From: Antarcticibacterium sp. 1MA-6-2
Lineage (GTDB): Bacteria > Bacteroidota > Bacteroidia > Flavobacteriales > Flavobacteriaceae
Length of the DNA: 64,000 nt
Assembly (NCBI RefSeq): GCF_021535135.1
Contig: NZ_CP091036.1
Location: 2,480,001-2,544,000 of the forward strand
Reading direction: 5' to 3'
Shown here piece by piece: positions 1 through 9,892 of the stretch. The notes below the pieces were generated by a model. It had not been told where the DNA came from. It saw nothing but the letters and a program-made list of their open reading frames with translations, and searched no databases. The position numbers and the translations under genes were made by a program. The first letter of the stretch is position 1. Every line of letters starts with the position of its first letter.

Positions 1-117
1 TAAGGCAATGAAAGTTTTTAAGCTGCCCTTAATCCTGAAATTAAAAATTCATAACCTGCAAATGACCTTTATTCACTCTTTAAGCTGAATTGCTTCTGCT
101 TAAACAGAGAATGACAC

Positions 118-883
118 TTATTTCTTCAGGTACATATTCCCATTGATAGTACTCAACTGAAGGTGGCTAGCTCCACTTCCGGTATTTCTTTCAATGTTCT
201 GCCCTATCATAGTTTTGGCAGAAGAAAATTCAATAGTTTCATCAGCATAGATGTTGCCATGAATGGTTTCAGCTTTCATATTTGAATCTCCTAAAGAGAT
301 ATTGATCTCTCCATTAATTGTGTTCAAATCAAGATTTCCCGCATATTTGTCAATATTGATATTTCCGTTGATCAGGTCTGCCGAGAAGTTGCTAGGTGAT
401 GACTTCCGAATACAAATTTCCATTAATACTGCTAATTTTGACCTCAGCACCTTCAGGAATATAAATAACATAATTAAAAGTATATTCCATTTCGTCGGTA
501 ATGATAATTTGATCACCACTGTAGGTAACATTATTGTTTTTAGGCTTTTTATCAGAATCTTCTGCTTTCCCGGGATAGTTCCTTCTGTAATCTTTTTGCC
601 ACTCTTTAAACAGAGGCTCAGCATTAGAAATAACTTCGATGCGGTCGTTACTCTCTTCGATATTCAGCTCATAAAGATCCAGGTATTTCCCTTCAGACAT
701 TGTAAGATCTGCCTTTACATATACGGTATTTTTATCCCAGGTTTTTAATTCAATTTCCGAAGCAAAAGGAACTTCAATATTGATCTCCTGATTTTTGTAA
801 TTGATGTTTTTTTCTATAATGCGTTGAGCCTGTGTTGAGAAACTAATAAAGCTCAAAATAAATAGTACGGCTAAATTTTTCAT
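118..883 (-). CDS. DUF4097-like exported beta-repeat protein (frame break)
   Basis: An exported protein of about 254 residues after repair. It has a signal peptide (M-K-N-L-A-V-L-F-I, cleavage near T-Q-A-Q) and a C-terminal half of repeated ING-x-I/L turns (SINGNLY, LINGNIN, TINGEIN, TIHGNIY, TINGNMY), typical of the beta-strand repeats in DUF4097/DUF2807 putative adhesins. The frame breaks at 391-397, where ACCTAGC replaces a probable ACCGGC (Thr-Gly); the repeats continue in the next frame to the stop at 118. It is the last gene of the operon with the sigma factor, the anti-sigma factor and a sister DUF4097 protein 15 bp upstream. The biochemical role of the family is unknown; a cell-envelope stress output is an inference from the neighbours. 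Confidence 0.75.
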
Positions 884-898
884 AGTTGTTGGTGTTTA

Positions 899-1652
899 TT
901 ATTTCTTTCTTAGCAGAATATTTCCGGTGGCAGAGTTTAGCTGAATGGTCCCACCTCCTCCATTGAGGGTTCCTTTGACCTTGGGAGCCGAGACGGCTTT
1001 TAGCCCTCCTTTATCAGGTAACTGAAGATCAAAATCGGTATAGATCTCTCCCATTGTAGAGTTCATTGTTATTGTAGCGGGAGTATTCCCGGGCAGGCTT
1101 ATGTCAAGATCTCCTGTTGCTGTTGTGATCGTTGTTGGAGATGTGGTATTTAATTTTGTAAAAATAACAGTGACGAGTCCGGTGTTAGAATTTACGGTTA
1201 AAGGGCTAAGTCACATCTTTTATTGTTATGCTTCCCACCACTTCTGCCGTTGCTTCTACTTCCCCAGTAAAACCCGTGATTTCAATATCATTAAGAGCCA
1301 TGCTCTTTACTGCAATGTTTTGATTAGCCGGAAGAAAAATTTCAGCCTTTCCCTCCTTCCGAAGATTTCTTACCAGTAATGTATTGCCTTTTTGCTCCAC
1401 CATAAAACCAACATTAGTATTGTCAGTCCCCCCTTCTCCCACTAACCTCAGGCCTTTCGCCTGTTCTGGTATTTCAACATTTTTTCCTGCTTTAATAAGT
1501 AATTGGTTATTGTTTTGTGTTTTTACAACAACATCTGTTTTAGATTCTATTTGCACCCGTTCAATGCCATTAAGGGATTTTGTAAAATCGTTCTGAGCAT
1601 TCACCGTGAGGCATATAAAGCAGGTGAAGATAATTGATACTATATTTTTCAT
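899..1652 (-). CDS. DUF4097-like exported protein (frame break)
   Basis: An exported protein of about 250 residues after repair, with a signal peptide ending near V-N-A-Q. The remainder is rich in short beta-repeats (SMALNDIEITG, ATATGDLDISLPG, NSTMGEIYTDF, NSATGNILL), as in the DUF4097/DUF2807 fold. The published frame stops at 1206 in ACTTAGC (1205-1211). Replacing this by ACCGGC gives D-V-T-G-P-L-T-V-N and reopens the frame to the stop at 899. The gene sits 17 bp downstream of the anti-sigma gene and 15 bp upstream of its paralogue, so the four genes look co-transcribed. No catalytic motif is seen; a surface or periplasmic role is an inference. Confidence 0.75.
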
Positions 1653-1669
1653 ATTTTTTTATTTTATTA

Positions 1670-2440
1670 TTAGACTATGCTGGGTAATAATGCTTTTATC
1701 TGGTCCTTCACAAAAGGCTCTGTTTCCTCCTTTTGAAGTAAGTTTTTCATAGGCTCTACCGCCTGTTTCTCCTGAATTTTCACCAAAACCTGAATAAGGG
1801 AAATCTGTATAACAGGATCATTTTCTGTTTTTAACGCGGTAATTAAATTGTCTTTCACCTCTTCTGAAGTACTGAACTTTGCCAGTGCTTCCACGGCCGC
1901 AAGTCTTACGTTCTTGTTCTCATCGTAGAGCATCTTGTTAATCAGGACTTTCAGAATATCTTCATCTAAATCTTCAAAATCCTCAAAATAGTTTACTCCC
2001 TGGATTCGTTTACTTGCAGACTCATTTGTTATTAAGGAAAGCATTGCAATTCGCTGTTCAGATTCACCGGAATCTTCCAAGACAACTACTGGTTCATTAG
2101 AAGACTTTTGTTCCATTAAGCGTCCTGCCTCAAAAGAGATAAAGAGAACAACTATTGCTGCTGCGATCTTCAGGATCTCTTTATAAGGGAAAGAGGTTCT
2201 CTTTTCTTGAATTTCAGCCTTTTCTCTTTCTAACATAGCGGAGAAACTGGCTTTTATGTTTGGCGATGGCTCTACCTCCTTTTCGTTCAAAAACTGTCTT
2301 TCTAGCTCGAGAAATTGTTCAAGCTCATTTCGACATTCTGCACACTGCTCAAGATGCTTCTTCACTTCCAAAATTTGATCCTCCTCAAGGAGGCTTTCCT
2401 GGTATTCCGGAATAAGATGTTTTATGTGTTCAGGCTTCAT
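1670..2440 (-). CDS. Anti-sigma factor with zinc-finger motif and HEAT-like repeats
   Basis: A 256-residue membrane protein. The N-terminus (residues 1-45) carries a putative zinc-finger anti-sigma motif with H-x3-C-x2-C (HLEQCAEC). A single transmembrane segment lies near residues 88-105 (ILKIAAAIVVLFISFEAG). The C-terminal half (about 150-255) reads as HEAT/ARM-type helical repeats (VRLAAVEALAKF, PVIQISLIQVLVKI). In known ZAS proteins the cytoplasmic N-terminus binds the ECF sigma factor. Its start overlaps the end of the sigma gene by 11 bp, a classic translational-coupling arrangement. The periplasmic HEAT-like region probably acts in sensing or protein interaction; that is inferred. Confidence 0.85.
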   Translation of the reverse strand: MKPEHIKHLIPEYQESLLEEDQILEVKKHLEQCAECRNELEQFLELERQFLNEKEVEPSPNIKASFSAMLEREKAEIQEKRTSFPYKEILKIAAAIVVLFISFEAGRLMEQKSSNEPVVVLEDSGESEQRIAMLSLITNESASKRIQGVNYFEDFEDLDEDILKVLINKMLYDENKNVRLAAVEALAKFSTSEEVKDNLITALKTENDPVIQISLIQVLVKIQEKQAVEPMKNLLQKEETEPFVKDQIKALLPSIV

Positions 2441-2940
2441 TTCCTACTGTTTTAAAATAAATTTCTTTCAGTTTTTTTAGTGCCCGGCTGGTTTTTGTTT
2501 TCACCGCGCCGGGAGTACTTCCCACAATTTCAGCTATCTCCTGGTGACTTATATTTTGAAGCTTATGAAGGACGAGTAGTTCTTTATCTTCAGGATTCAG
2601 TAGATCAAGTGCTTTTTGGAGCTGACTGTAATCTTCCTTTTCCCCATCCTCTTCCTCAGGCAGATTTTCGTAATGAGAAATCTTTAGCAATACATGGTCC
2701 TGATTTCTTCTGAAATGAGTGGCGAGACTATTTCTGGCGATGGTAAACATCCATGAAATAAATTTGCCGTCATTATAAGAGTTTCTATACTTCAAAACTT
2801 TGTAGAACACCTCCTGAGTTAGATCTTCACTCAACATCCTGTCACCAGACATTTTATATAAAAAATTAAAGACGTGCTTATGATGCTTAAGTCAAAAGAA
2901 TCCGCAGGACCTCGAGGTTATTTCCTGCGACTTCTTTCAT
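2430..2940 (-). CDS. RNA polymerase ECF sigma factor, RpoE-like (frame breaks near the N-terminus)
   Basis: About 169 residues after repair. Region 2 is recognisable as SEDLTQEVFYKVLKY followed by FISWMFTIARN; region 4 is the helix-turn-helix with HQEIAEIVGSTPGAVKTKTSRAL. The longest uninterrupted frame starts at 2852, but that lacks the start of region 2. Upstream sequence in the same frame encodes HHKHVFNFLYKM, and a start at 2940 (MKEVAGN) gives a full-length ECF protein if two breaks near 2885-2900 are repaired: ACTTAAGC for probable ACCGGC, and a short T run. It overlaps its anti-sigma gene. Auto-regulation of the operon is usual for this family but no promoter was identified. Confidence 0.85.
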
Positions 2941-3914
2941 CAAATTCTCGTCTGTTAGATCCTTGTACAAATTTCTTTTTTGATGGTGTTTTATAAATAT
3001 ATAGTCACAAACTTCTCAAAGGTTACAGTGGGAGGAACTTTTTTTTTCAGAAAAATAGATCTTTTAGTACCTGAAAACTCGCAGGCCCTGTAAATGCTGA
3101 TCCAGCTGTAAATAAATCTGAAGTAATAAAGTTGAAAGTAAATTCCGTTTAGGGGAAATTTTGGAGAAAAAGAGATGTCGCCACTAATGCACTAATGTTT
3201 TTATTGGGTTTTATAATCTCCTTACAAGAGTACACCATAGAAATTTAACTGTGCAGTAGTGCCAAATCTTTTAAGATCCGGAAAGTAGCTGGAGTTTCCG
3301 AACATCCCGGAGATCATCCTTGAACAGTGAAAACTAAAAAAATAATTCGTGCATTAGTGGCCATTTTTTAGATCCGGCAAGCAAGAAATAGCATAACAAT
3401 CCGGAGAAAATTTTAAACAAGTGAAAACTAAAAAAATAATTCGTGCCTTAGTGGCCATTTTTTAGATCTGGCAAGCAAGAGTAGCAGAACAATCCGGAGA
3501 AAATCTTAAACAAGTGGAAACTATAGATAAATATTCGTGCATTAGTGGCTATTTTTTAAATCCGGCAAGTAAGGATAGCATAACCATCCGGAGAAAATTT
3601 TAAACAATTGGAAACTATAGAACAATATTCGTGCATTAGTGGCTATTTTTTAGATCCAGCAAGCAAGAGTAGCAGACAATCCGGAGATAATTTTCAACTT
3701 TGAAAACAAAAGATTTAACTTTCCGCTGTTGAAAGGCAAAAAAGATTGCAATTTCTTAATACAGAATACATAAATGAAAAATATCCTGCCGAAGAAAATT
3801 ATATATTTATAGGCTGATTCATTTTTAAATGAAGTTTAGTTCATTTCAGTTTTAAAATTTATATCAGCTGCACAGGATAATTCTTATTACTATAACAACT
3901 TAAAATTTATCAAA
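2941..3914. other. 974-bp intergenic region with a repeat array
   Basis: This gap between the divergent sigma-factor operon and yceI holds no convincing gene. Its right part is the array described separately at 3326-3690. A short inverted copy of the array core (GCCACTAATGCAC) lies near 3180. Both promoters must lie in this gap, but I could not assign either. Confidence 0.6.
3326..3690. repeat. Four-copy ~94-bp direct repeat array
   Basis: Four imperfect units begin near 3326, 3421, 3515 and 3607 (spacing 95, 94 and 92 bp). Each starts with GTGAAAACTA or GTGGAAACTATAG, followed by ATTCGTGCATTAGTGG, a run of T, AGATCCGGCAAGCAAG and AATCCGGAGA. Units differ by scattered substitutions and small indels, so the array is old rather than an assembly echo. 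No reading frame runs through it. Confidence 0.85.
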
Positions 3915-4484
3915 ATGGACAAAATTGTTTCTATTGTATTTATTGCTTTTATGGGTGCTGCTGTTTCGGCTCAGACCACTTGGAAGCCGGACAAAGCTCA
4001 CTCCCAGGTTAGCTTCGCAATCACCCACCTGGGAATTTCAGAAATTGAAGGTTCCTTTGACTCCTTTGAAGCAACTATTAATGCTACCAAAGAAGATTTT
4101 AGTGATGCTGATTATGACGTAGAAATAGACGCTTCATCTATTAATACCGGAGTAGGCCGGAGAGATGATCATTTGCGCAATCCAGATTTCTTTAACGTGG
4201 AAAACAACCCAAAGATCACTTTCAAGGGAAAGGCTACTGAAAAAATTTCTGACGGAAAATATAAAGTCAGCGGTGACCTCACTATGAATGGAGTTACAAA
4301 ACCTGTGACTCTGGAGATCTGGCATAGGGGAACTATTGAAAATCAAAAAGGAGAAAAAGTTGCCGGACTAAAGATCACCGGAAAAGTAAACCGCTCTAAT
4401 TTTAATTTAGGCCCTAAGTTTCCGGAAGCAGTTTTAAGTGACGAGGTTCTGTTAGAAGCTGATGGGGAATTTAAGAAGCAGTAG
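3915..4484 (+). CDS. YceI family periplasmic lipid-binding protein
   Basis: A 189-residue protein with a signal peptide (cleavage near VSAQ, residue 20) and a complete YceI lipocalin-like domain. Diagnostic parts are W-x-x-D-x-x-H-S-x-V-x-F (residues 23-34), GSFDSF, DDHLRNPDFFN, P-x-I-T-F and the DLTMNGVTKPVTL strand. YceI proteins form an extended beta-barrel that binds polyisoprenoid or amphiphilic ligands; the physiological role is unsettled. The length is typical. The gene stands alone between repeats and is followed by a good rho-independent terminator, so it is probably monocistronic. Confidence 0.92.
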   Translation: MDKIVSIVFIAFMGAAVSAQTTWKPDKAHSQVSFAITHLGISEIEGSFDSFEATINATKEDFSDADYDVEIDASSINTGVGRRDDHLRNPDFFNVENNPKITFKGKATEKISDGKYKVSGDLTMNGVTKPVTLEIWHRGTIENQKGEKVAGLKITGKVNRSNFNLGPKFPEAVLSDEVLLEADGEFKKQ

Positions 4485-4507
4485 CTTCTTTACAACATAA
4501 TTAATTT

Positions 4508-4543
4508 AATGCCTCTATTCTCATTAAGAAAGAGGCATTTTTT
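4508..4543 (+). terminator. Rho-independent terminator of yceI
   Basis: A 9-bp stem AATGCCTCT / AGAGGCATT with a 14-nt loop, followed by a T run. It begins 24 bp after the yceI stop codon. Confidence 0.85.
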
Positions 4544-4577
4544 ATTTGCATTAGAAGAGGGTTTCTGCTCCCGAAAA

Positions 4578-5880
4578 CCCTTCCGTCATTCCTGCGGAAT
4601 GCCACCTTCCCTTGAAAAGGGAAGGAGCTCTTAAAATTTTTCTTTTATACTAGAGACCTCTAAAGGCTCCCCTCCTTTTAAAGGAGAGGTGGATCCCGCC
4701 CAGGCGGGAGACGGGGTGGTTCCTCGTGAGTTCCAAATATTTCGTTAGTGTCAGCTAATTTACGATAAAGGATTTAGAGTAAAGTTTCTCGATTTAAACT
4801 GAATAAATTGAACCTCCCGCAGCTTGCTCATAGTTAATAGATAAATTTCCCCCGCCAGGCAACCCTTCCGTCATTCCTGCGGAATGCCACCTTCCCTTGA
4901 AGAGGGAAGGAGCTCTTGAAATTTTTCTTTTATACTAGAGACCTTTAAAGGCTCCCCTCCTTTTAAAGGAGGGGTGAATCCCGCCCAGGCGGGAGACGGG
5001 GTGGTTCCTAATGAGTTCCAAATATTTTGTAAGTGCCAGCTAATTTGCGATGAAGGATTTAGAGTAAAGTTTCTCGATTTAAACTGGATAAATTGAACTC
5101 CCGCAACTTGCTCCTGGTTAAAAGATGATTTTCCCCCGCCAGGCAACCCTTCCGTCATTCCTGCGGAATGCCACCTTCCCTTGAAAAGGGAAGGAGCTCT
5201 TGAAATTTTTCTTTTATACTATAGACCTTTAAAGGCTCCCCTCCTTTTAAAGGAGGGGGGGTGGATCCCGCCACAGGCGGGAGACGGGGTGGTTCCTCGT
5301 GAGTTCCAAATATTTTGTAAGTGCCAGCTAATTTGCGATGAAGGATTTAGAGTAAAGTTTCTCGTTTAAACTGGATAAATTGAACTCCCGCAACTTGCTC
5401 CTCGTTAAAAGATGATTTTCCCCCGCCAGGCAACCCTTCCGTCATTCCTGCGGAATGCCACCTTCCCTTGAAGAGGGAAGGAGCTCTTGAAATTTTTCTT
5501 TTATACTAGAGACCTTTAAAGGCTCCCCTCCTTTTAAAGGAGGGGTGGATCCCGCGCCGGGCGGGAGACGGGGTGGTTCCTCGTGAGTTACAAATATTTC
5601 GTAAGTGCCAGCTAATTTGCGATGAAGGATTTAGAGTAAAGTTTCTTGATTTAAACTGGATTAATTGAACTCCCGCAGCTTGCTCCTGGTTAAAAGATGA
5701 TTTTCCCCCGCCAGGCAACCCTTCCGTCATTCCTGCGGAATGCCACCTTCCCTTGAAAAGGGAAGGAGCTCTTTATTTTTACATTTTATACCAAAAGTAC
5801 TCTAAAGGCTCCCCTCCTTTTTTAAAGGAGGGGTGGATCACGCCTCGGCGGGAGACGGGGTGGTTCTTGTGAGTTCCAAT
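4578..5880. repeat. Tandem array of ~285-bp hairpin-rich units (about 4.6 copies)
   Basis: Units begin with CCCTTCCGTCATTCCTGCGG at 4578, 4863, 5147, 5434 and 5719 (spacing 285, 284, 287, 285 bp); the fifth is cut at about 5880. Each unit contains three self-complementary blocks: CTTCCCTT-GAAAAGGGAAG, CTCCCCTCCTTTTAAAGGAGGGG and CCCGCC..GGCGGG. A non-hairpin tail contains CAGCTAATTTGCGATGAAGG. Several frames stay open through the array but encode no recognisable protein. A partial copy lies at 26838-26902. The architecture is that of an amplified intergenic palindromic element. Confidence 0.9.
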
Positions 5881-5931
5881 TCATCTGGCCTACCTGCAAT
5901 CGTAGCGGGCAGATCTAGAGCTTATAAAAAA

Positions 5932-5971
5932 ATAAAAACCGTCAATTCCAACTGTAGATTGACGGTTTTTC
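5932..5971 (-). terminator. Bidirectional rho-independent terminator
   Basis: AAAAACCGTCAAT and ATTGACGGTTTTT form a 13-bp perfect stem around a short loop. It lies 38 bp past the stop of the minus-strand gene ending at 6009, with T/A runs on both sides. Confidence 0.85.
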
Positions 5972-6008
5972 TATGATTAGACCTGAACAAAAACAGGCAA
6001 ATAAAATC

Positions 6009-6398
6009 TTAAAACAAGAAAGCCAGGAGTTGCAACTTAGTACCTGCCACAAGTAGTGTTACGAACAGTAGCGAAAGTCCCAGGAGGTAACTCCAGAATT
6101 TAGAAGATCTACCTTCTATAAGATCCAGTATTGCATCTTCAGTTTTATTTTTTAATTTACAGTTATAACGAAGGAAGCTGTCCTGGTGGATCACTTCTCT
6201 TCCTTCTTCGGTGATCACATATTTATCACCATCTGGTTTTATAAAGCCCAGGGACTCCAGTTCAATAATTACTTCGGCTTTCCAGGATTCATAGGTATAA
6301 TTCTTTAATATACCCCGCTGGTCTCTGATCTCATAGAGAACATGATCCAATTTATACCAGGAGGATAATTTTGAAGTGTTACAGGCATCTGTTGTCAT
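6009..6398 (-). CDS. Hypothetical small membrane protein with winged-helix-like N-terminus
   Basis: A 129-residue protein I do not recognise as a named family. Residues 12-75 look like a winged-helix fold (WYKLDHVLYEIRDQRG, then LESLGFIKPDGDKYVITEEG, the typical 'reach end of chain' wing). The C-terminus has one hydrophobic segment at about 105-127 (YLLGLSLLFVTLLVAG). There is no signal peptide, so the N-terminus is probably cytoplasmic and anchored by the C-terminal helix. It is monocistronic with its own terminator. Function unknown. Confidence 0.65.
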   Translation of the reverse strand: MTTDACNTSKLSSWYKLDHVLYEIRDQRGILKNYTYESWKAEVIIELESLGFIKPDGDKYVITEEGREVIHQDSFLRYNCKLKNKTEDAILDLIEGRSSKFWSYLLGLSLLFVTLLVAGTKLQLLAFLF

Positions 6399-6643
6399 AG
6401 GCGAAAATCGTTTTAGGGATTAGTTTACGCTTTGCTTATATCCTAAATTAACAAAATTTTTAGATTTGCGCGACGCCCAAAATGTTAAAATTTAAAAAGA
6501 GGCCAATATTCTTTTGTTGCTAAAAAGAGATAAACTCTTTTATATTTAGTTTCCGTCTGAAGACCAGACGATAACGAAATATTTCAATAAAAAACCAGAT
6601 TGGATTGAAACAGAACTTAAAATAAAAATAATGAAGAACCCGG

Positions 6644-8015
6644 TTAGAATGTTTTACTTAACTGTATACCGACTCCAAATATGGGGGATTGTACAGAATT
6701 AAATTCGGCACCCAACTGTACATCAAGATTGAGATATTTACGAAGTACACCTAACTCAGAATAGATATAGCCAACTTCCTGTTTAGGTTCATAAGGGGTA
6801 TGGTATCTTCCGTAGTTATTTCCGTAGGTGAACATTAATTTATAAGGATAGCTCACAAAATAATTGAAGAACTCTCCTCCTATTCCAATATGATGGGTAG
6901 TAAAATTGTTGTTTATTATTCCCACCAGCGTATTCCTTACAGGGTTAACAGTGAAAAAGGTGCTCCCAGGACCATATTTTGATAGGTCCAGCCCGATCGA
7001 TAAATTCCACTTACGAAGTAGTCATCATATTTATGCACACCCAGTAGTGGTCTGGCTCTGGTGCTTTGTATAATAAAATTCATAAATGACAGAGTTAATG
7101 AAGTTTTTCGTATCATTCGTTTCAAAGTAGATCCCATAGCGTCCATCAGGAGTATTTCCCAGCAACTGCCCCGATAAGTCTTCAAATAAGTGCTGATAAA
7201 GCAATTCTATACTGAAATCCCTAAACCCCTTCCGCACGTTAAATTCATAGCCGCCCAGGTGGTTCCCAAGAGTATTTAGCTGATCATTCACCGTGGCGTT
7301 TTCTCTTCCGCTTTGGCCAGTAATAAGCCTGAGGTAATCCCTGGCAGAGGACGGCTGCGGTCCCCACTGCGGAGAATTCCCGCCCCATTGTACAAAATGC
7401 TGAAGTCCCGCCTTGAATTGCCACTCACTTTGAGTCCTGTATACAAACAGAAAATTTTTGTGATGAAGGCTGGCATATTTCACATACCTGTCAGTCCCCA
7501 TCAGGTATTCGTTGTAAGAACCTTCAAATCCAAATCCCGTTTCATTGTCCGGATCAAAAGGAAACAGTGGGCCATTTGTACCAATTTGTACTCCCGGTAA
7601 AGGTTGTGTATTAAGAGACCAGAGGATACTCCTGTTGGATGCGCTCAGCCCCCGGTATAGTTCTTTCTTTTGCTTTTTCCCAAGTGTAAAATACAATCGC
7701 TAAGTTCTCAAAATGCCCGTACAATTCATCGGGAACAATAACGCCATCAAAGCCATCGTGAAACAAAACTCCCGCACCTACTTCAAAAAAAGCAGTAGCG
7801 TCCAGTTCATAAACTCCCTTCCCTGAGATCCAGGTGGAAATATTGGTCTCTTCAGAAACTCTGCCCCTCTTATTGTGGTGCAACCAAAACGGCAGATCCT
7901 CCTGAGAAGAATAAAAACCCACTACACTGGCCTCCCCCGAAAAATACATTTGAGACTGCGCAGCAGGCGCAACAAGTAAAAGAAAAAAAACTGCCGGAAA
8001 TGATAAAAATCTCAT
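6644..8015 (-). CDS. Wzi-like capsule assembly outer-membrane protein, copy 1 (three frame breaks)
   Basis: About 456 residues after repair. It has a signal peptide from the start at 8015 (MRFLSFPAVF, cleavage near QSQ), chosen over an upstream ATG at 8045 that precedes no signal sequence. Family landmarks are PFWLHHNKRG, the GLSASNRSILWSLN block, QIGTNGP, NTPDGRYG and HHIGIGG. Wzi-family proteins (PF14052) are 18-stranded barrels that help anchor or assemble capsule at the surface. Breaks: GCTAAGT at 7699-7705, GTCTGGC at 7050-7056 (restores QSRPLLG) and a T-run deletion near 6957. A tandem paralogue lies just upstream. A TATATTTG -7 box lies at 8043-8050. Confidence 0.85.
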
Positions 8016-8042
8016 TAGTAGGGATTCGGGGTAAATTCTGCG

Positions 8043-8050
8043 CAAATATA
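8043..8050 (-). promoter_or_regulatory. Candidate flavobacterial -7 element of wzi copy 1
   Basis: On the minus strand the sequence reads TATATTTG, matching the Bacteroidota -7 consensus TAnnTTTG, 28 bp before the start codon at 8015. No convincing -33 TTG lies at the usual distance, so this is tentative. Confidence 0.4.
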
Positions 8051-8242
8051 TAGTATTTATGGCTGAGAGAATAATGTGACTGCTTAATTGAACTTTAGCA
8101 TTTAGTGCAAATAATATTATTCAGTATAACGGGTGGGTAAGTGATTTATTGGAAGATATAGAAGAAAGGACAGGTTAAATATTTCTGTCAAGGTGTATTT
8201 AAGGCTTCCGGAAAAGATTTTCCGCTGCTCAAGAACAGGGTA

Positions 8243-9575
8243 TTAAAAAGTCTTTCTCAAATTGAGCCCGGCTCCATAGATAGGGGCTGCGGTACTGTTG
8301 AATTCTGCAGCCAGTTGGATATTAAGCTCTACAACATTCTGTAAAACTCTCATTTCGTAGCTCCAGTAAAGTACCTCCTGAGGGATGTTATAGGGTTTGG
8401 AGTAGGTGCCGTAATTTTTTCCAAAGCTCAATAATAACTTATAAGGATAATTAATATACCTCCCTGAAAAATCTCCACCTATGCCCAGGTGGTGCATAGC
8501 AAACCTGTTGTTGCTAATCCCCATACCCCTGGGAGCAGCGGTAAAAAAGGGAGTACCTATTACCTGCTGATCATAGGTCCAGCCGGAGCGATACCCATCA
8601 TCGTAAAATAATTTTCCGGAATATTTTTATTATCTCCAAACCTACTTTGATTTTTCGTATAATAAAATTCATACATAAAAGAATTCACCAGGCGATAAGA
8701 CTCTGTAAATTCAACAAAAAAGCCATAGCGGCCGTCAGGAATATTCGCCAGTCTTGAACTAAGCATAGGTTTCAAAAAGATAATTGTACAGGAATTCTAT
8801 AGAAAATTCGTCAAATTGTTTTGAGACAGACAGCTCGTAACTTCCTATGTCATTAGCAAGATTTCTTGCACCGTGGCCCAGGCTAAGTCACTACCTTGAG
8901 ATAATCCTTCATAGACTGAGGCCTTTTCCCCTCTTCTTCCGATGTTCCTCCCCACTGCGCTATGTGCCTTAGCCCTGCTTTTATTTGTAGATCATCTTCG
9001 CCCCGGTAAACCAGAAATAAATTCTTGTTGTGCACTTTTACATTATTCACATACCTGTCATCCAGTAAAAAGTATTCTTCCCAGGAACCTTCAAATCCAA
9101 AACCGTCCTCATTGCGGTTAAAATATACCTACTTGTTGGTACCAATTTGTAATCCTGGAATTGCCCGGGAATTTAAAGACCACAGGATGCTCCTGTTGGA
9201 AGCACTTAAACCATTGTACAGCTCCTCCTGGTGCTTAATTCCCGCTGTTATATATAAATCTTCTGTTTGGAAATGAGCATAAGCCTCATCAACAGCAAAT
9301 TCATCCCCTTCGTTGTCTCTAACCAATCCTCCCGCTCCAATTTCAAGACTGGAATAAAAACCTGTTTCAAAAATTGCTTTACCGGAGACCCAACCTGCTA
9401 CGTTGGTATTCTCCAAAATCCGCCCCCGCTTGTTGTGGTGCATCCAAAAGGGAAGATTGTCCTGTGAAGAAACCATTCCCGATAAATTTACTTCTCCACT
9501 GTACTCCGCCTGGGAAAAAACAGCTACGGAAACAAAAGAAAAAAGGAGGAAACTTATTATACTTCGATTTACCAT
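8243..9575 (-). CDS. Wzi-like capsule assembly outer-membrane protein, copy 2 (four lesions)
   Basis: About 443 residues after repair, with a signal peptide from 9575 (cleavage near VFSQ). It shares PFWMHHNKRGR, GLSASNRSILWSLN, QIGTN, IPDGRYG and HHLGIGG with its downstream paralogue, so a tandem duplication is likely. Lesions: an in-frame TAG at 9127-9133 where ACCGGT would give T-N-K-P-V as in the paralogue's T-N-G-P-L; GCTAAGT at 8882-8888 (restores V-V-T-G); ACTAAGC at 8758-8764 (restores Y-A-G); and a T-run deletion near 8602. All resolve to one continuous barrel protein. Role as for copy 1; two copies may handle different surface polymers (inference). Confidence 0.85.
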
Positions 9576-9892
9576 CTGCTAAGCTTTAGGATAGGATTTA
9601 TCTCATCTAAAATAGGCAGAGCAAATTAAGGAAATATTTAAGCTTTTGTTAAAAAAATTTAAAAATGATCAGATGTAAACTCTATTTCGACGTTTAAAAG
9701 CATAATGATCAAGAGATTGACTCTTCTTCGTGGAAAACTGCTTTTCATCGAGTCGGGTATTTTTTATAATAAGAAAATTCCTTAAAATAATAAAGCTCAC
9801 AAGAAGTTATTCCCGTGAGCTTTCCGGATTGACCGGATTCATTTTTTTATTTTTTATTTCCTGTTCTTCGGTAGAAAAGGTAACCGCGGCTT
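9576..9892. other. Intergenic gap between wzc and wzi copy 2
   Basis: 317 bp, AT-rich. It contains the hairpin listed at 9792-9822 and no credible gene. GCTAAGC at 9578 has the form seen at the in-gene lesions, but no frame is available to test it. Confidence 0.5.
9792..9822 (-). terminator. Probable terminator after wzc
   Basis: AAAGCTCAC and GTGAGCTTT pair as a 9-bp stem about 70 bp past the wzc stop. The minus-strand flank is T-rich but not a clean U tract. Confidence 0.5.

Noticed and set aside
3326..3690. CRISPR array at the 94-bp repeats
   Set aside because: Whole units repeat with no unique spacers, units are about 94 bp and there are no cas genes.
4871..5730. Short ORFs inside the 285-bp array (both strands)
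   Set aside because: They repeat with the DNA unit and encode hairpin sequence, not a recognisable protein.
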